Source: Phaeotremella fagi (Eukaryota; Basidiomycota; Tremellomycetes; Tremellales; Phaeotremellaceae). From it: a stretch of 64,000 nucleotides of DNA. Under the pieces are notes generated by a model. That model was not told where the DNA came from, made no database searches, and saw only the letters and a list, made by a program, of their open reading frames with translations. The position numbers were made by a program, and so were the translations under genes. The first letter of the stretch is position 1. Every line of letters starts with the position of its first letter. Shown piece by piece: positions 37,363 to 47,993 of this stretch. Where the stretch lies: NCBI GenBank assembly GCA_001599715.1, contig BCHU01000014.1, positions 124,001 to 188,000 of the forward strand, given 5' to 3'.

Positions 37363-39046
37363 TCAACCGCCATGACCCGTCAAACTTTTATTCCTAAATC
37401 CAACATTGAATTGAAGTAAAGAACTAAAGCCATCAGCGCAACAACCAATGACACAAAAAAGTTGAACCCACTTGATATCCCTAACCCAACCAGTGCCATT
37501 CCCAGCTCTTTCAATACAAGGAATCGGGAAAGGTGATTTCCTGATCAACACCGATTCCTGAGAATTCAATAGACAGACTTCTCGACCGTCGATAGATAAT
37601 TCAGCAGGTGATCTGGCGAGTGGTGAGATCTGTGGATGTTAGAGAGTGTCAATCGACTGTTGATCGTCACTCACTTCTAGTCGTACAATCCCTCTTCCAG
37701 GGAGTATCACCGTTCGGAAACTTAGTGATCTGGGTGCTATCGGTGTTAATAAGAATGCATCGGTCTCTGGATGTGAGATTGGTCCTCCTGCAGATAATGA
37801 ATAAGCCGTTGATCCAGTTGGAGTTGAGACTAGTAAGCCGTCTGCCTTTCTCAAAGTGTTCAGCTTGGCTTGATCATAGCAAAACTGAATCCACTTACGA
37901 CAGCTTCGGTCAAATGCTGACCATCGAAATATGCATCCACGACCGTTAAATGTGGGTTCCGACCTCTGTGAAGTGTAACTTCGTTCATAACTTGCCAACC
38001 AGCTTCACCGACTGTATCAAGGTCAGCTTGGGCACAGCAGAACAAGTTAAACCTACCGTTAATAGAACATCTGTTCAGTACCCCACCCTCTTTGGATATA
38101 GGTACACAAGCTAATCTCATTCTATTCAATAATGATACTGGTCCATTAAGAGTATTTTCTAATGCACTAGCTAATGAATCGATATCTGTCAAGATTGCCT
38201 TATAAGTTTTCGTTTTCGCTATGACTTGAAGGGGGACGTACGGAATGGTAATAAGAAACCTAGGGAACCCATTGAAAAACTTAAGACAGGTGGACATTCA
38301 CCTTGTGAAAATAGATTCGAGACGTGGAGAATCGTACCGTCACCACCTAGAGTTACTACCAGAGAAGTATGTAAAGGGAGAAGATGGGCGTCGTCTATTT
38401 CCATCATCAGTGCCGTTGAACAAAGAATAAAGAGATGGAATGAGGTTGAACATACCCGGCGAAGCTACTATCAAATCTGTGAATTCAGGATGATCCATAG
38501 CTGTATGCGGTTCAACTACTAATCGTAAATGTGGATGATTATCTCTAAGATGCCTATCGACGATTTCAGTTCAATTTGAACGTAAGAAAGAAAGGATTTA
38601 CGATAGTAGATCCCCCATAGCAGCTGTGGTTCTACTATCATTAGGTTTTTGAACGAGTAATAAAGTCGTTGGTGGTGATGACCAAGTAGACAATCGATGA
38701 CTGTAAAGATGATACAATGAATATAGAAGATCTATGAAAGTGGACGGTGACTTACGATGGATGTATCGCTTCAGCACCCATCTTTGATGATTCAGCTATA
38801 TCAGACGATGTTCCCCATGTCAATGGATCAGGAGAAGATGGGACGTAAGAAGATGAAGATGAAGGGATGAATCTTGGTTTCCTACGGTTATCAGTAGGTG
38901 TCTTTTTGGGATTCGACTCACTTGGATAAATCATTTTGAGAGGGAACAGGTAGATCCCTCAATAAATGAACTGATCGACGCTGATATCCATTGTCACCGT
39001 TTAATCTAGATATCAGTCGACGAGAACCACGAATGAATTTAGACAT
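37363..39046 (-). CDS. POS5: NAD(H) kinase, mitochondrial (Pos5-like)
   Basis: Predicted 425 aa in nine exons: 39046-38922, 38881-38756, 38700-38602, 38553-38456, 38394-38242, 38185-37899, 37845-37675, 37629-37472, 37423-37363. It phosphorylates NAD(H) to NADP(H). The start [19 protein letters not shown] is Arg/Ser-rich, a mitochondrial leader, and is seen only after adding a 125-nt first exon. Kinase motifs: [95 protein letters not shown]. The LLPFHID join requires a 56-nt intron (38186-38241); without it both frames hit false extensions. Close family match; the POS5 versus UTR1 choice rests on the leader. Confidence 0.9.
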
Positions 39047-39169
39047 GATTCGTGGTAAGTAAAATCAAAAGAAAACAAAATCAACTCGGAACGACCTCAA
39101 AATATTTATCTTTCTGTGCTGATGCAGTATATAAGGAGAAAAAGACGGCAGCGAGGTGATGCGTCCGAC

Positions 39170-39276
39170 GGGCTTGTGGTATAATGGTATTATGTCTTCT
39201 TCGGGCTTATGTAATCTCGACCTGTGTTTATGGTTTTATTATGAAGGCGAACTGGGTTCGATTCCCGGCAGGCCCC
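39170..39276 (+). tRNA. tRNA-Pro(CGG) with a 36-nt intron
   Basis: Folds as a cloverleaf. Acceptor arms GGGCTTG (39170-39176) and CAGGCCC (39269-39275), discriminator C. Anticodon stem TCTTC (39195-39199) with GAAGG (39243-39247). Loop TTCGGG plus T has anticodon CGG at 39202-39204, reading CCG. T arm CTGGG/CCCGG with loop TTCGATT. The intron, 39206-39241, sits in the canonical place after position 37. A TATATAAG lies 35 bp upstream (39128-39135), and a T5 run (39279-39283) gives a pol III terminator. Confidence 0.9.
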
Positions 39277-39278
39277 GA

Positions 39279-39283
39279 TTTTT
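39279..39283 (+). terminator. Pol III terminator of tRNA-Pro
   Basis: TTTTT immediately after the tRNA discriminator region. Confidence 0.75.
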
Positions 39284-39854
39284 GGAGCTAGCTGGGAGGA
39301 TTTGGAAATTTGATTTTTGTTCTTTCAAGTGAAAGATAGATGTCGACTCAATTGGGAACAACATTATTCGACTTGGTGATACATATAAATTGTTTAGGGA
39401 CGTTGATTTGGAGGTTTCTTTCAAATGTTCAGGTTTCAACCTTCCTTCCTTTGGTGGAGGATTCGACCACTTTTTCGGTTTGGTATTAAATTTCGATCAT
39501 TACGTTCTGGTTTATTTGTATCGATCGCTCCTTTGATCTGAGCAATTGACAATTAAAGGAGAGGTTCATTTGAATATCCTCAATCTCAAATCGCTGAGAG
39601 GAAGTTTCGTCCGTTGACGATGGAGGTTGAGAACTTGATGGAATTGAAAGTTAGAATATTCGAATACCTTCAAACGATCATACGATTTCCTTCGATAATC
39701 TCCACCATCCAAGATTAAACCATTGTTAGTAGAAACTTGACTCAAATATCCCATCCTGAGTCTATCGATCGTCATAACCAAAAACCTAAACGCCCCAACC
39801 TCGATCAAAGAGGCAGATAAAAATACATACATCCAATCGAAACCCAAACGAAAA
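39284..39854. other. Intergenic after tRNA-Pro
   Basis: Contains the 3' flank of uS17m. The frame 39566-39904 on the minus strand is not a gene: it crosses the uS17m stop region in another frame. Confidence 0.5.
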
Positions 39855-40302
39855 CTACGAAGCAACACTTTCATCCTGTCTAGCACTCTCTTCCAACAAC
39901 TCATTTATCCTCAATCCATCAACGGGTGCGGGTACCGGTGTATTCGATTTTTTACCATTGTTGTTCAAAATTTCTAACAATCTGAAATGTTTCCTTTTGG
40001 AATATGGTTTCCCGTGAATTATCGAAACGTGATCACCAGTTTTGGCTTCTACCCCCCAGAAGAGTTAGTAGATGATTTGGAGGGGAAGAATGTCGTCAAC
40101 TTACTACCCTCTTCATCGTGTACTAACATTTTTTTATGTTTTTCTAATTGTTTCAATAAGATTGGATGATCGTATCGTCGTGTTATCTACGGGATTTGTC
40201 AGGTTGCCTGGAATTTTGATCCAGGGAATGACTCACTGTGACAGTTATTGTTTTTGACATTGCGCCCGTCTTTGTTACTAGACCTTTTAGTATGTTTGGC
40301 AT
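39855..40302 (-). CDS. MRPS17: Mitochondrial small ribosomal subunit protein uS17m
   Basis: Predicted 112 aa from exons 40302-40237, 40186-40108 and 40048-39855, missed by simple ORF search because the first two exons are 66 and 79 nt. It starts MPNILKGLVTKTGAMSKTI. uS17 features: K(T/V)xVxV-like KTITVTITRRYDHP, LEKHKKMLVHDEE and GDHVSIIHGKPYSKRKHFRL, the end of the OB-fold. The 22-residue first exon is in phase with the second. The tail (NNNGKKSNTPVPAPVDG) is a fungal extension. All splice signals are canonical. Confidence 0.88.
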
Positions 40303-40827
40303 TGTGGTGGTGGTGGTGTAGAGGAGACGTTAGAAAGGATGATTTGAATTTTGCTTTAATATTAAAAGAGGGGAATGAATAAATCACTTGTACTTGTCCT
40401 TCTATAAGCGGAAGCAATTCAATTGAGTGTATGGTGTGTGTGGGTGGATGACGTGTGAACTGACCTTGCCTTGTGCTGCTGCTAAGCATATGGTTAATCG
40501 CACACTATACCTATTCTATTCAATCATTTACATACTCCAGAAGAATCAACAATAACAATAACTAGTAACAAACCAGTGCACCAGTCCCAACTTCAATACC
40601 ACACCTCAAAACCCACCCCTCCCCTTCCCCTTTCAATCCCCACTCGCAGCCAAGAAATCACAAGGCGGTGGTATCGTGTCACACTCAAATCTTCTTTGAC
40701 TTTGGACGCTCGCGTGCATCTTTAATTTTTCATTTCAATCTGCTTTAAATACCATTTCCAACTGAGATAAACCTCGTTCATCGTTCTCGAATCACTTCAC
40801 TTTCATCTTCACTCAACACCCATCACA
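40303..40827. other. Divergent promoter region uS17m / 40828 gene
   Basis: No gene. It includes a run encoding no ORF of note; the minus frame at 40199-40489 is the uS17m 5' region read in another frame. Confidence 0.45.
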
Positions 40828-42379
40828 ATGACATTAACCCCAACACCTCAACTGGGTATGTAAAGTAACATTGATGAGCTCTTTCGCTCACACCACCTTT
40901 AGCCCCTATCGATCTCCCACCCCCACCACCCTCCTCTGATCCTCGTGAGCCCTCACCAGCTACCACTGTCCCGAGACATCGACCAGGAGCCAGAACCCCC
41001 GTTAGACATCGATCACCAATGTCTTCCAGAGCATCTTCACCAGTCCCACCCATCGCTCATCGTGCCTCTACAGCTTCAGCCACAGGTATCCTCTCACCTT
41101 CGTCTGATCAATCTTCACCTGCACATTCACCAGCACCTGTATCTGGATTAACATCAAATACCTTGTTTCAACCGACACCTCGAACAGCGTCTTTAAGTCC
41201 TTCACCGTCTGTACCCCATCATCATCATTACTCGACTATAGGTAGTCATTTATCTAGACCTTCTTCACCTTCTTCCATCCATTCGTCAACTTCAGCGATT
41301 TTCGAACGAGACATCGAATTACCCTCTGTTGCTTCTTTATCGTTGAACCCTAATCAACAATCAGTAATGGCTAATGGATTACATCACAAATCTTCGAGAA
41401 TCTTTCAACCACCCCACGGTTCGAATTTGGATCATACAGTACCTGCCGTACTTGACGATGCAGTCGAGGCGTTGACCTATCAAAACATTGAAAACGGTTT
41501 AGGTGGTTTAGAAATCGAAGCTCCAATTTCCGTTGGTGGTTTGAACATGGCCAGACAATCTTCTGCATCACTAGCTAACATCGGTAATCAATCTCGTAAA
41601 CCTTCTGGAACTGGGATCGGAGCTGGGATGTTGTCTACGACGTCTAGATCACCGAGTCCGATTAGTGTCGGTTCACGTTCTTCGGGGATCGCGTCACCTG
41701 TTTCACCAGGTATCATGGGTCAGATTAGTACTCAACAAATGAATGTTAAACCTACGGAGTTGGAGAATTCACCAACGGGATCAGGGGGGACGATCGCAAG
41801 ACCTGGTCTTGGTCAACGTATCAGTACAGGTCCTTTGTTACCTGGTGGTTGGTCTTCTGGTTTCAGCGGTACAATCGATCCATCACGTTTAGGTGATCAC
41901 GTCGAGACTCCGTCTGCAGCCGCAACCAATTCAGAAGAAGTAAGTCGACCCCCCTCACCAAATCCTGTACCCACTGACCAAACCAACCCTAGATCCACTC
42001 TACCCCACCTCCAAACCCTATCCCATCCCATCTCTCACCATCCAAAGAAAAACGCAGAATCTCATTCATATCATACAACGATCTCCTCCTAAGTGTCCCA
42101 ACAGCCGTCACCCCTTTAGGAGAAATCACCAGTGGTAACCTCTCACCAGATCATTTACCGGGTACAGTCTCACCCAACGTTAATCGATCACCTTTAATCC
42201 CTTCGACTGAAAATTCTTTCGGGGACGAAAAGAAATTTGAGGGCGGTCAGGGTGGTTCTTTGGCTCATGGTTTGGGATTTGGTTCGGCGGGTACGACGAG
42301 TGGGGAAGGTGAATGGCATAGGGAGGGGTTGGGGAAGGGTTTGGAACAGAGATTAGAAGATCTGGTTGGGAACAAATGA
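40828..42379 (+). CDS. Unknown Ser/Pro-rich protein with an RRISFISYNDLL motif
   Basis: Predicted 483 aa from exons 40828-40855, 40903-41939 and 41993-42379. It starts MTLTPTPQL and then runs through Pro/Ser/Arg-rich disorder with several RSPSP and SSP stretches typical of phosphosites. After the second intron a compact block appears: KEKRRISFISYNDLLLSVP followed by TPLGEITSG. This looks like a conserved short motif of fungal regulatory proteins (inference). Without splicing, the long frame ends at 42092 and loses this block. The C-terminus (GEWHREGLGKGLEQRLEDL) may be helical. No catalytic domain seen. Confidence 0.7.
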
Positions 42380-43109
42380 GGTCTTGGATTGAAGATGATA
42401 TTAAAAACTTAAACAGTAAATTTCTTTTTGGTGTATCAAGTTGGCTTGAAGGCGAGGTCAGAGAGGAGTGTTGATTTTTCAAAATATCTCGTGTTGGATT
42501 AGGATTTTTCATTCTTGATATCAAGTTCCATTTGATTAAATGTGGTTTTATAGGGCAGGATAGTGGGTTTCGAGAAATAAAATCAAGATACCTGTAAAGT
42601 TTTTGGGGAAATGTATATATATATATATATATTGAAATGAGATCAAGGAATGGCTTTTGGATGTGTATTCCTCTTTTTCAGTATATGAGAAAGTAATTTC
42701 AGAGGAAAATGCAGATTCGACCAAGTTTCATAAGAGATCTTAAGACTCAAGTATGAAAGACAATACATTTTCATCATGGTCAAATCGGATCGATGCATCG
42801 TTCGTAAAAATTACAACGTACAACCTCTCCAGGTCATAGGGACTCTAGTTCTCCAGGTCAGTCGCATAAACGTTCTTCGATTGGTTTGTGGGTTGTGGGT
42901 CGTGGGTTGAGTGGTATCCTTGACACGATTGTTGACGTAAAAATAATCAAAGGTGATCAAGATGTTGTTTGAGATAGGTTTTCGTAATTGTCGTTCGATT
43001 CATGAAATGATATTTTTAATACACCGTTAGAAACAACTCGTCCCTTCGACCACCATCGGCGAGTCAAATTTGATTAACGTCGAAGTGATCACTCCATTCA
43101 AGTTTGTCG
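42380..43109. other. Intergenic, convergent 3' ends
   Basis: Between the 40828 gene and POP5. A TA microsatellite lies at 42614-42632. No gene. Confidence 0.5.
42614..42632. repeat. TA dinucleotide microsatellite
   Basis: Uninterrupted TA run of about 19 nt in a 3' flank. Confidence 0.9.
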
Positions 43110-43831
43110 CTAATCATCCAAATCCTTGATTTCCTCAATTTCCTTCTCCCACCCAATCCGTCTTTTCAAGGTCTCATCCGAACGATCTAACCGACTGTCA
43201 ATCAACACTCCTAAAAAGAAACCTAAAAAGGACGACTAACCAGACAGATCCGAGATCATCAACCCAGTGATCAATCTATGATACCCTACAGCTCTGTTCT
43301 GAAGTTTCTTGATGGTACCAGATAACCCGATGACTCTTGGTACCACTGTTTTACCGTCTATTTGGGTTAGGAGGGTGAGGGCCGTCCAGATAAGTCTGTA
43401 ATGTTGTCTTGAGATTCTTAGGATTGTGAGAGTCGTCTGTGTAGAGTAGTAGATCACTACGAAGTGTTTTGATCAATGGATGTTGGGTTTATTATGAACA
43501 GGAACATGAACTTCGACGTACCCTTGAAAGAACTGGCTACTCTACCCCAACCTTCATCCCCAAAGAAATCTTGTATACAATCCCTGACAGCTCTGAATAT
43601 CGTTGCTGTCCCGTTATCATCCTTGAGAAGATTTGGTGCGTTGAGAGGTATCATAAAAGGGATCGATGGGGTTGGGAGGAATTCATCTTCTTCGTCGTCT
43701 TCGTCTTCGTCGGTTTCGGATGGTAGTGGTATTCCACTGTTGATTTTTTGCTCTCCGAGGTTTGGATTTGGGTTTAGGTTCGAGGGTTGGAGGAATTCTA
43801 CTAGTAGATGGCGGTTTTTGAATCTTACCAT
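43110..43831 (-). CDS. POP5: RNase P / RNase MRP subunit Pop5
   Basis: Predicted 208 aa from exons 43831-43522, 43456-43241 and 43210-43110. It starts MVRFKNRHLLVEFLQPS, the usual Pop5 opening. An acidic insert (DEDEDDEEDEF) follows, then FRAVRDCIQDFFGDEGWGRV, SSFKVIYYSTQTTLTILRIS and YRLIWTALTLLTQIDGK, the Pop5/Rpp14 beta-alpha core. Pop5 works in tRNA 5' end and rRNA processing. The last join needs an intron of only 30 nt (43211-43240). Without it the frame stops at once after SDLSG; the downstream tail (RRIGWEKEIEEIKDLDD) looks real, so the short intron is favoured but not certain. Confidence 0.85.
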
Positions 43832-44792
43832 TGTGGGTTGTTGGTGAAGTGTATAGCAAGACTTAAATTTCAGTCATTGGCCTGGTTATAATAATTCGAA
43901 TATATTTCATCTTTAACTGAATGTCACGTGATCTGCGAGTACTAATTTTGATTGAAGCCCGGCCTAACTGAAAGCTTGAGTTTAGTGGAATGGCATGCAT
44001 GCATGCATATTCAATCTTGGAACTCTCCAAACGTTTATACAGAAAGATCTGGGGATAACGGAAACACTAGGCGAAAGGAGAATTAGAGTAGATCCACTGC
44101 GGTGAGATCGGAGGTCATTCTCCCTTAGCTTTGACAGATCAGCTTTTGGTCGAGACATGCAACCTCACTTTGGGAGAAATGTTGAACAATTTCATGTACG
44201 GTATATCGATTTCGGGCTGTTTAACGTCTTTGCACCTTAAGATGCACGGCTTATTCAGCTTGAAAAGAGTTGTTAATCGCCAATAAGTACTTGTCGACGA
44301 CCTCAAGAATCCGAGATTCTGAAATGCTAAATCTATAGTTTCAATGTTTTCGATGGTCAATCGACAACCGATTAGGTTGTAATCAAGCATTCTTTTAGAC
44401 TACAGATCTTTACTCAAGTGTTTTACCTTATCAGATTAGAAGTCTTAATGATCTCATTCTCGATCCAGATGATATTTATTAGGTTCAGCTAAAACGACGG
44501 ACATGACGACTCATGAATCATACTTACTGTACGTGTTCAGTGGTTTTAACCTAAGCTGCGATTGTCGCCATTCAAACCACTTGATTGACATCATCACGAT
44601 AACTTCGTGATCAACAAATATATACTAAAGAGATCAATGATAAATCGGCCGACACTGTATAGAAATATCCCTTCACAAATAGATAATCTGGTAAAAATAG
44701 AATATCTCAACTGAATGCGATGCCAATCTTCTAATCTCAGATAACCCCCAAATTCTGACTAATCATCGACTGGCTGGAATCCCAAAAGTGCC
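43832..44792. other. Intergenic, mostly empty
   Basis: A short GCAT tetranucleotide run lies near 43993-44008. The frame 44139-44390 on the minus strand (IPYMKLFNISPKVRLHV) looks coding-like but has no supported start. Confidence 0.4.
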
Positions 44793-45083
44793 TCATTCCT
44801 GATCGCCATTTATTGATCGAGGTAAAATAATTCCCAAGAAAAAGCAAACCTCGGCCGATCGAAAAGAGGCGTAGAGGCGTGAAACCAAGAAACGGGAATT
44901 GATGATGAATATTTTGACGTTCGGCCGATTTTCACTATCTGATAACCACAAGGTAACATACTCCTTCTCGCCTCGAACAAGCTGAGAGTATTCAATTAAA
45001 ACTCTGGCATTGGAGCAGCAGCCATCGTGAAAAAAAATTTCAGCAATGTCTTGGCTAATTTCTGGAACCTTTGAAAAATCCAT
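44793..45083 (-). CDS. Possible small unknown protein
   Basis: ATG-led 96-aa frame, MDFSKVPEISQDIAEIFFHD then ARVLIEYSQLVRGEKEYV. Composition is coding-like, without low complexity. No known motif or splice support; may be a real small gene, a fragment, or chance. Confidence 0.25.
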   Translation of the reverse strand: MDFSKVPEISQDIAEIFFHDGCCSNARVLIEYSQLVRGEKEYVTLWLSDSENRPNVKIFIINSRFLVSRLYASFRSAEVCFFLGIILPRSINGDQE

Positions 45084-45240
45084 CAATTGCGGAATTGATG
45101 GTTTAGCGAGAAGGTCGGACGGGGAGGGGATTGGGGTGAGTGCGAGGTGGGTGTGAGTACCATGTTGTTGCCTTTACTGCGCAACTAAGGTAAGTTGACC
45201 TGCTCCTGTTTAACCCGAAAGAGAAGACAGGAGACAGGTC

Positions 45241-45249
45241 TTATCAGAT
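45241..45249 (-). promoter_or_regulatory. ATCWGATAA iron-GATA site 1
   Basis: TTATCAGAT on the plus strand equals ATCTGATAA on the minus strand, a perfect match to the fungal iron-responsive GATA repressor consensus ATCWGATAA (SreA/Sre1/Cir1 family). It lies about 380 bp upstream of the siderophore transporter start. Confidence 0.65.
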
Positions 45250-45272
45250 TAACGCACAGACCCTCATCCCTC

Positions 45273-45281
45273 TTATCTGAT
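45273..45281 (-). promoter_or_regulatory. ATCWGATAA iron-GATA site 2
   Basis: TTATCTGAT on the plus strand equals ATCAGATAA on the minus strand. It is the second perfect consensus site, 32 bp from the first, about three helical turns. Confidence 0.65.
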
Positions 45282-45630
45282 TATGACCCCTAACGCCAAT
45301 TACTCGAAGCGGTAATAAAATGATGGTAGATGTATAAATTTCATGGAGCGCAAACATCCTCCTTCCTCTCTCCTTCTCCTTCTCTTTTCTTCCCTTCTTG
45401 ATTCCGATTTTATAGTATAGTCAAGTAAATAAAAATTTTTAAGATCGCTTAGTTAAATACGTTTTAATCCATTCATCATTCAGTCATTCATCCCTTCTTC
45501 TTCCTCTTCCTCACCTTCCTCATCTTCTTCTACTTCATCTAATTACCGTATACCTTCAACTAGATCTCCTCTATTAAGTAGACAACCTTCACCTTCCCCT
45601 TTACATTACCATTCTCAATCATTACATACA

Positions 45631-47993
45631 ATGACTGAAGTCTCTTACGGTACCAACACTACCGCTAACAATCTCGATTCACATGATCAAGATCATCACG
45701 ATAAACAAAAACTCCCACCACCCAACGATTACGAATATGACGAATCTGATACTTCCTCTGTTGAAGTTATCACCGGTGTAAGTAAAGTTGAAGCTGCTCA
45801 AGCTGTTTGGTAAGTACATTACTACTCATTTTAACACGTTTATATTAACTAACACTATTTCTCTCTCTAGGGGACCGAAATCCAAATGGTTCTTGTTCGT
45901 TGGGTACGTCATTCGATCGATTAACCGTACATCTCTAACAACATCTCTTTCAGTATCGGTTTAGCTTCATACATCTACTCTCTTGATGGTGAGTACTGTT
46001 GATCAGTTTTTTTTGTGGGAAAACTCTCCCGCCATTTAAACTTCAATTGAAAACTCTCACTAACGTTGTATCAGGTGTTACAACATGGCAATACCTCTAC
46101 TATGCGTTAGTCGATTTTACAATCAAAGTTGTTAATAATGCTGATGCTTCTCGATCCCACAGCACTTCATCCGTTCTTGAACATTCGCTTTCAGGTTCTA
46201 TTGCTACCGCTCAAGGTATCATCATTGCCGTTGGTAAACCTCTCATGGCAAAATTGGCTGATGTGTAGGTTAATCTACATGGACAAAAACTTTGACTGAC
46301 TTTTCACAGCATCGGTCGTGGTGAAACTTTCATCGCTGTCACTCTTCTTTATGTTGTCGGTTACGTGAGTAAATTCACCCTTCTGTCCAAGAACAAACCC
46401 TGATCCCACAATCAGATCATCATCGCTACCGCCAATGATATCGGACAAATCGCAGCTGGTGAAATCCTTTACACCTTTGGTTACACCGGTCTTCAAATGC
46501 TTCAACAGATTATCATCGCCGACATGACATCTCTCAGATGGCGTGGTTTGGTCACTGGTCTTGTCAGCGCTCCTTTCATCATTAACAATTTTATTTCTGC
46601 CCAAGTCGCTGCCAACGTTCTTCCAAACTGGAGATGGGGTTATGGCATGGTAAATCTACATTGTCTTTATCACAAAAAATCATTGTCTAACCTGTTGTTT
46701 CAGTTCGCTATCCTCATCCCAGTCGCTTTAGCGCCTATCATCGTCGCTCTCATGTGGGCTCAACACAAGGCCAAGAAACAAATGATGATCAAGTACTCAC
46801 GTCCACCAGTCACCAAGTAGGTTCATCAGACTTCAACATAAAACATATTACTAACCAAACCCAGATCATGGTCCAGAGCCACCTGGGACGTCATCCTCGA
46901 AATGGATCTCATGGGTCTAGTTCTCGTCGCCGCTTCCCTCGCTCTCATTCTTCTTCCTCTCGGTCTCGCCCCAGCTGCAAGTCAAGGTTGGAGAACACCA
47001 TCAATGATCGCGATGATCGTCGTTGGTATCATTCTTTTCCCAATCTTCGTCGTTTTCGAATGGAAAATCCCAGCTAAACCAGTCATGCCAATCAGATGGT
47101 TGAAACGTGGTCCTATCTTGGGTGCTTGTTTGATTGGTTTCTTCGATTTCGTCTCTTTCTACCTTCAATACACTTATCTCTATTCGTAAGTCTGTCATTA
47201 TTACCTCGGCCACAAACTAACAGTCTATAGCTACGTTTCCGTCACTCAAGGATGGTCTTACGCTAATCTCACCTACTTCTCCGCTACTCAATCTCTCGCT
47301 CTTACCATCTTCGGTATCGCTGGTGGAGCCCTCATGTTCGCCACTCAACGTTTCAAATGGATGCTTTTCGGTGGTCTGCTCATTCGTCTCCTCGGTGTCG
47401 GTATCATGATCCACGCTAGATCACCAAGTGGTAACACTGCTTCGTTAGTTCTCTGTCAGGTACTTCAGGGTTTGGGAGGTGGATTTGCAGCGATTGCCAT
47501 CCAGGTTTCCGCACAAGCTGCCGTCGCTCACGTCGATGTCGCCACTGTTACCGCCATGGTTCTTCTTATCACCGAAGTAGGTAACTCCGTAGGATCAGCC
47601 ATCGCAACAGCAGTATGGACCAACTACATGCCAGGAGAACTAGCTGCCAACGTCCCAACAACCAACGCCACCCTCCTAGCCGAATTATTCGGTTCCATCA
47701 CCAACATCAACCTCTATCCATTAGACGACCCAATCCGTCTAGGTGCGATCGCAGCCTACCAAGCTGTCATGTACAAACTTGTCATCGGCGCTATCGTCGT
47801 CGCCGTCTTCCCACCAATCTTCTGCTTCATCTTCACGAAAGATATCAAACTCTCCAGAGCTCAGAACGCACTCGACGGTAAAGATTTGGCTGGGAGACCT
47901 ACCAACGAGGAATCTGAAATTGGTCGTTCAACTTCTAGAAGTCAAGGTCAAGCTCAGACTCAGGCTCAGACTCCAGTTTCAGCATCTGCTTAG
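45631..47993 (+). CDS. Siderophore-iron transporter, MFS ARN/SIT family
   Basis: Predicted 621 aa in ten exons: 45631-45809, 45871-45903, 45954-45988, 46075-46105, 46163-46264, 46310-46364, 46416-46649, 46704-46816, 46865-47185, 47231-47993. It imports ferric siderophores at the plasma membrane. The acidic N-terminus is followed by fourteen-helix-type MFS sequence: IGLASYIYSLDG, QYLYYATSSVLEHSLSGSI, IIIAVGKPLMAKLADVIGRG, GYTGLQMLQQIIIADMTSLR, ISAQVAANVLPNWRWGYGMF, QYTYLYSYVSVTQGWSYANL and TEVGNSVGSAIATAVWTNYM. Exon 4 hides a 57-nt intron (46106-46162) that has no stop and keeps frame; removing it restores YYATSS. Two perfect iron-GATA sites upstream predict repression by iron. Confidence 0.93.

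Noticed and set aside
38219..38297. Frameshift or pseudogene signal in the NAD kinase
   Set aside because: A 56-nt intron with good signals joins the frames and gives the family motif LLPFHID.
39566..39904. 112-aa frame on the minus strand
   Set aside because: It overlaps the uS17m last exon in a different frame, and its sequence has no coding features.
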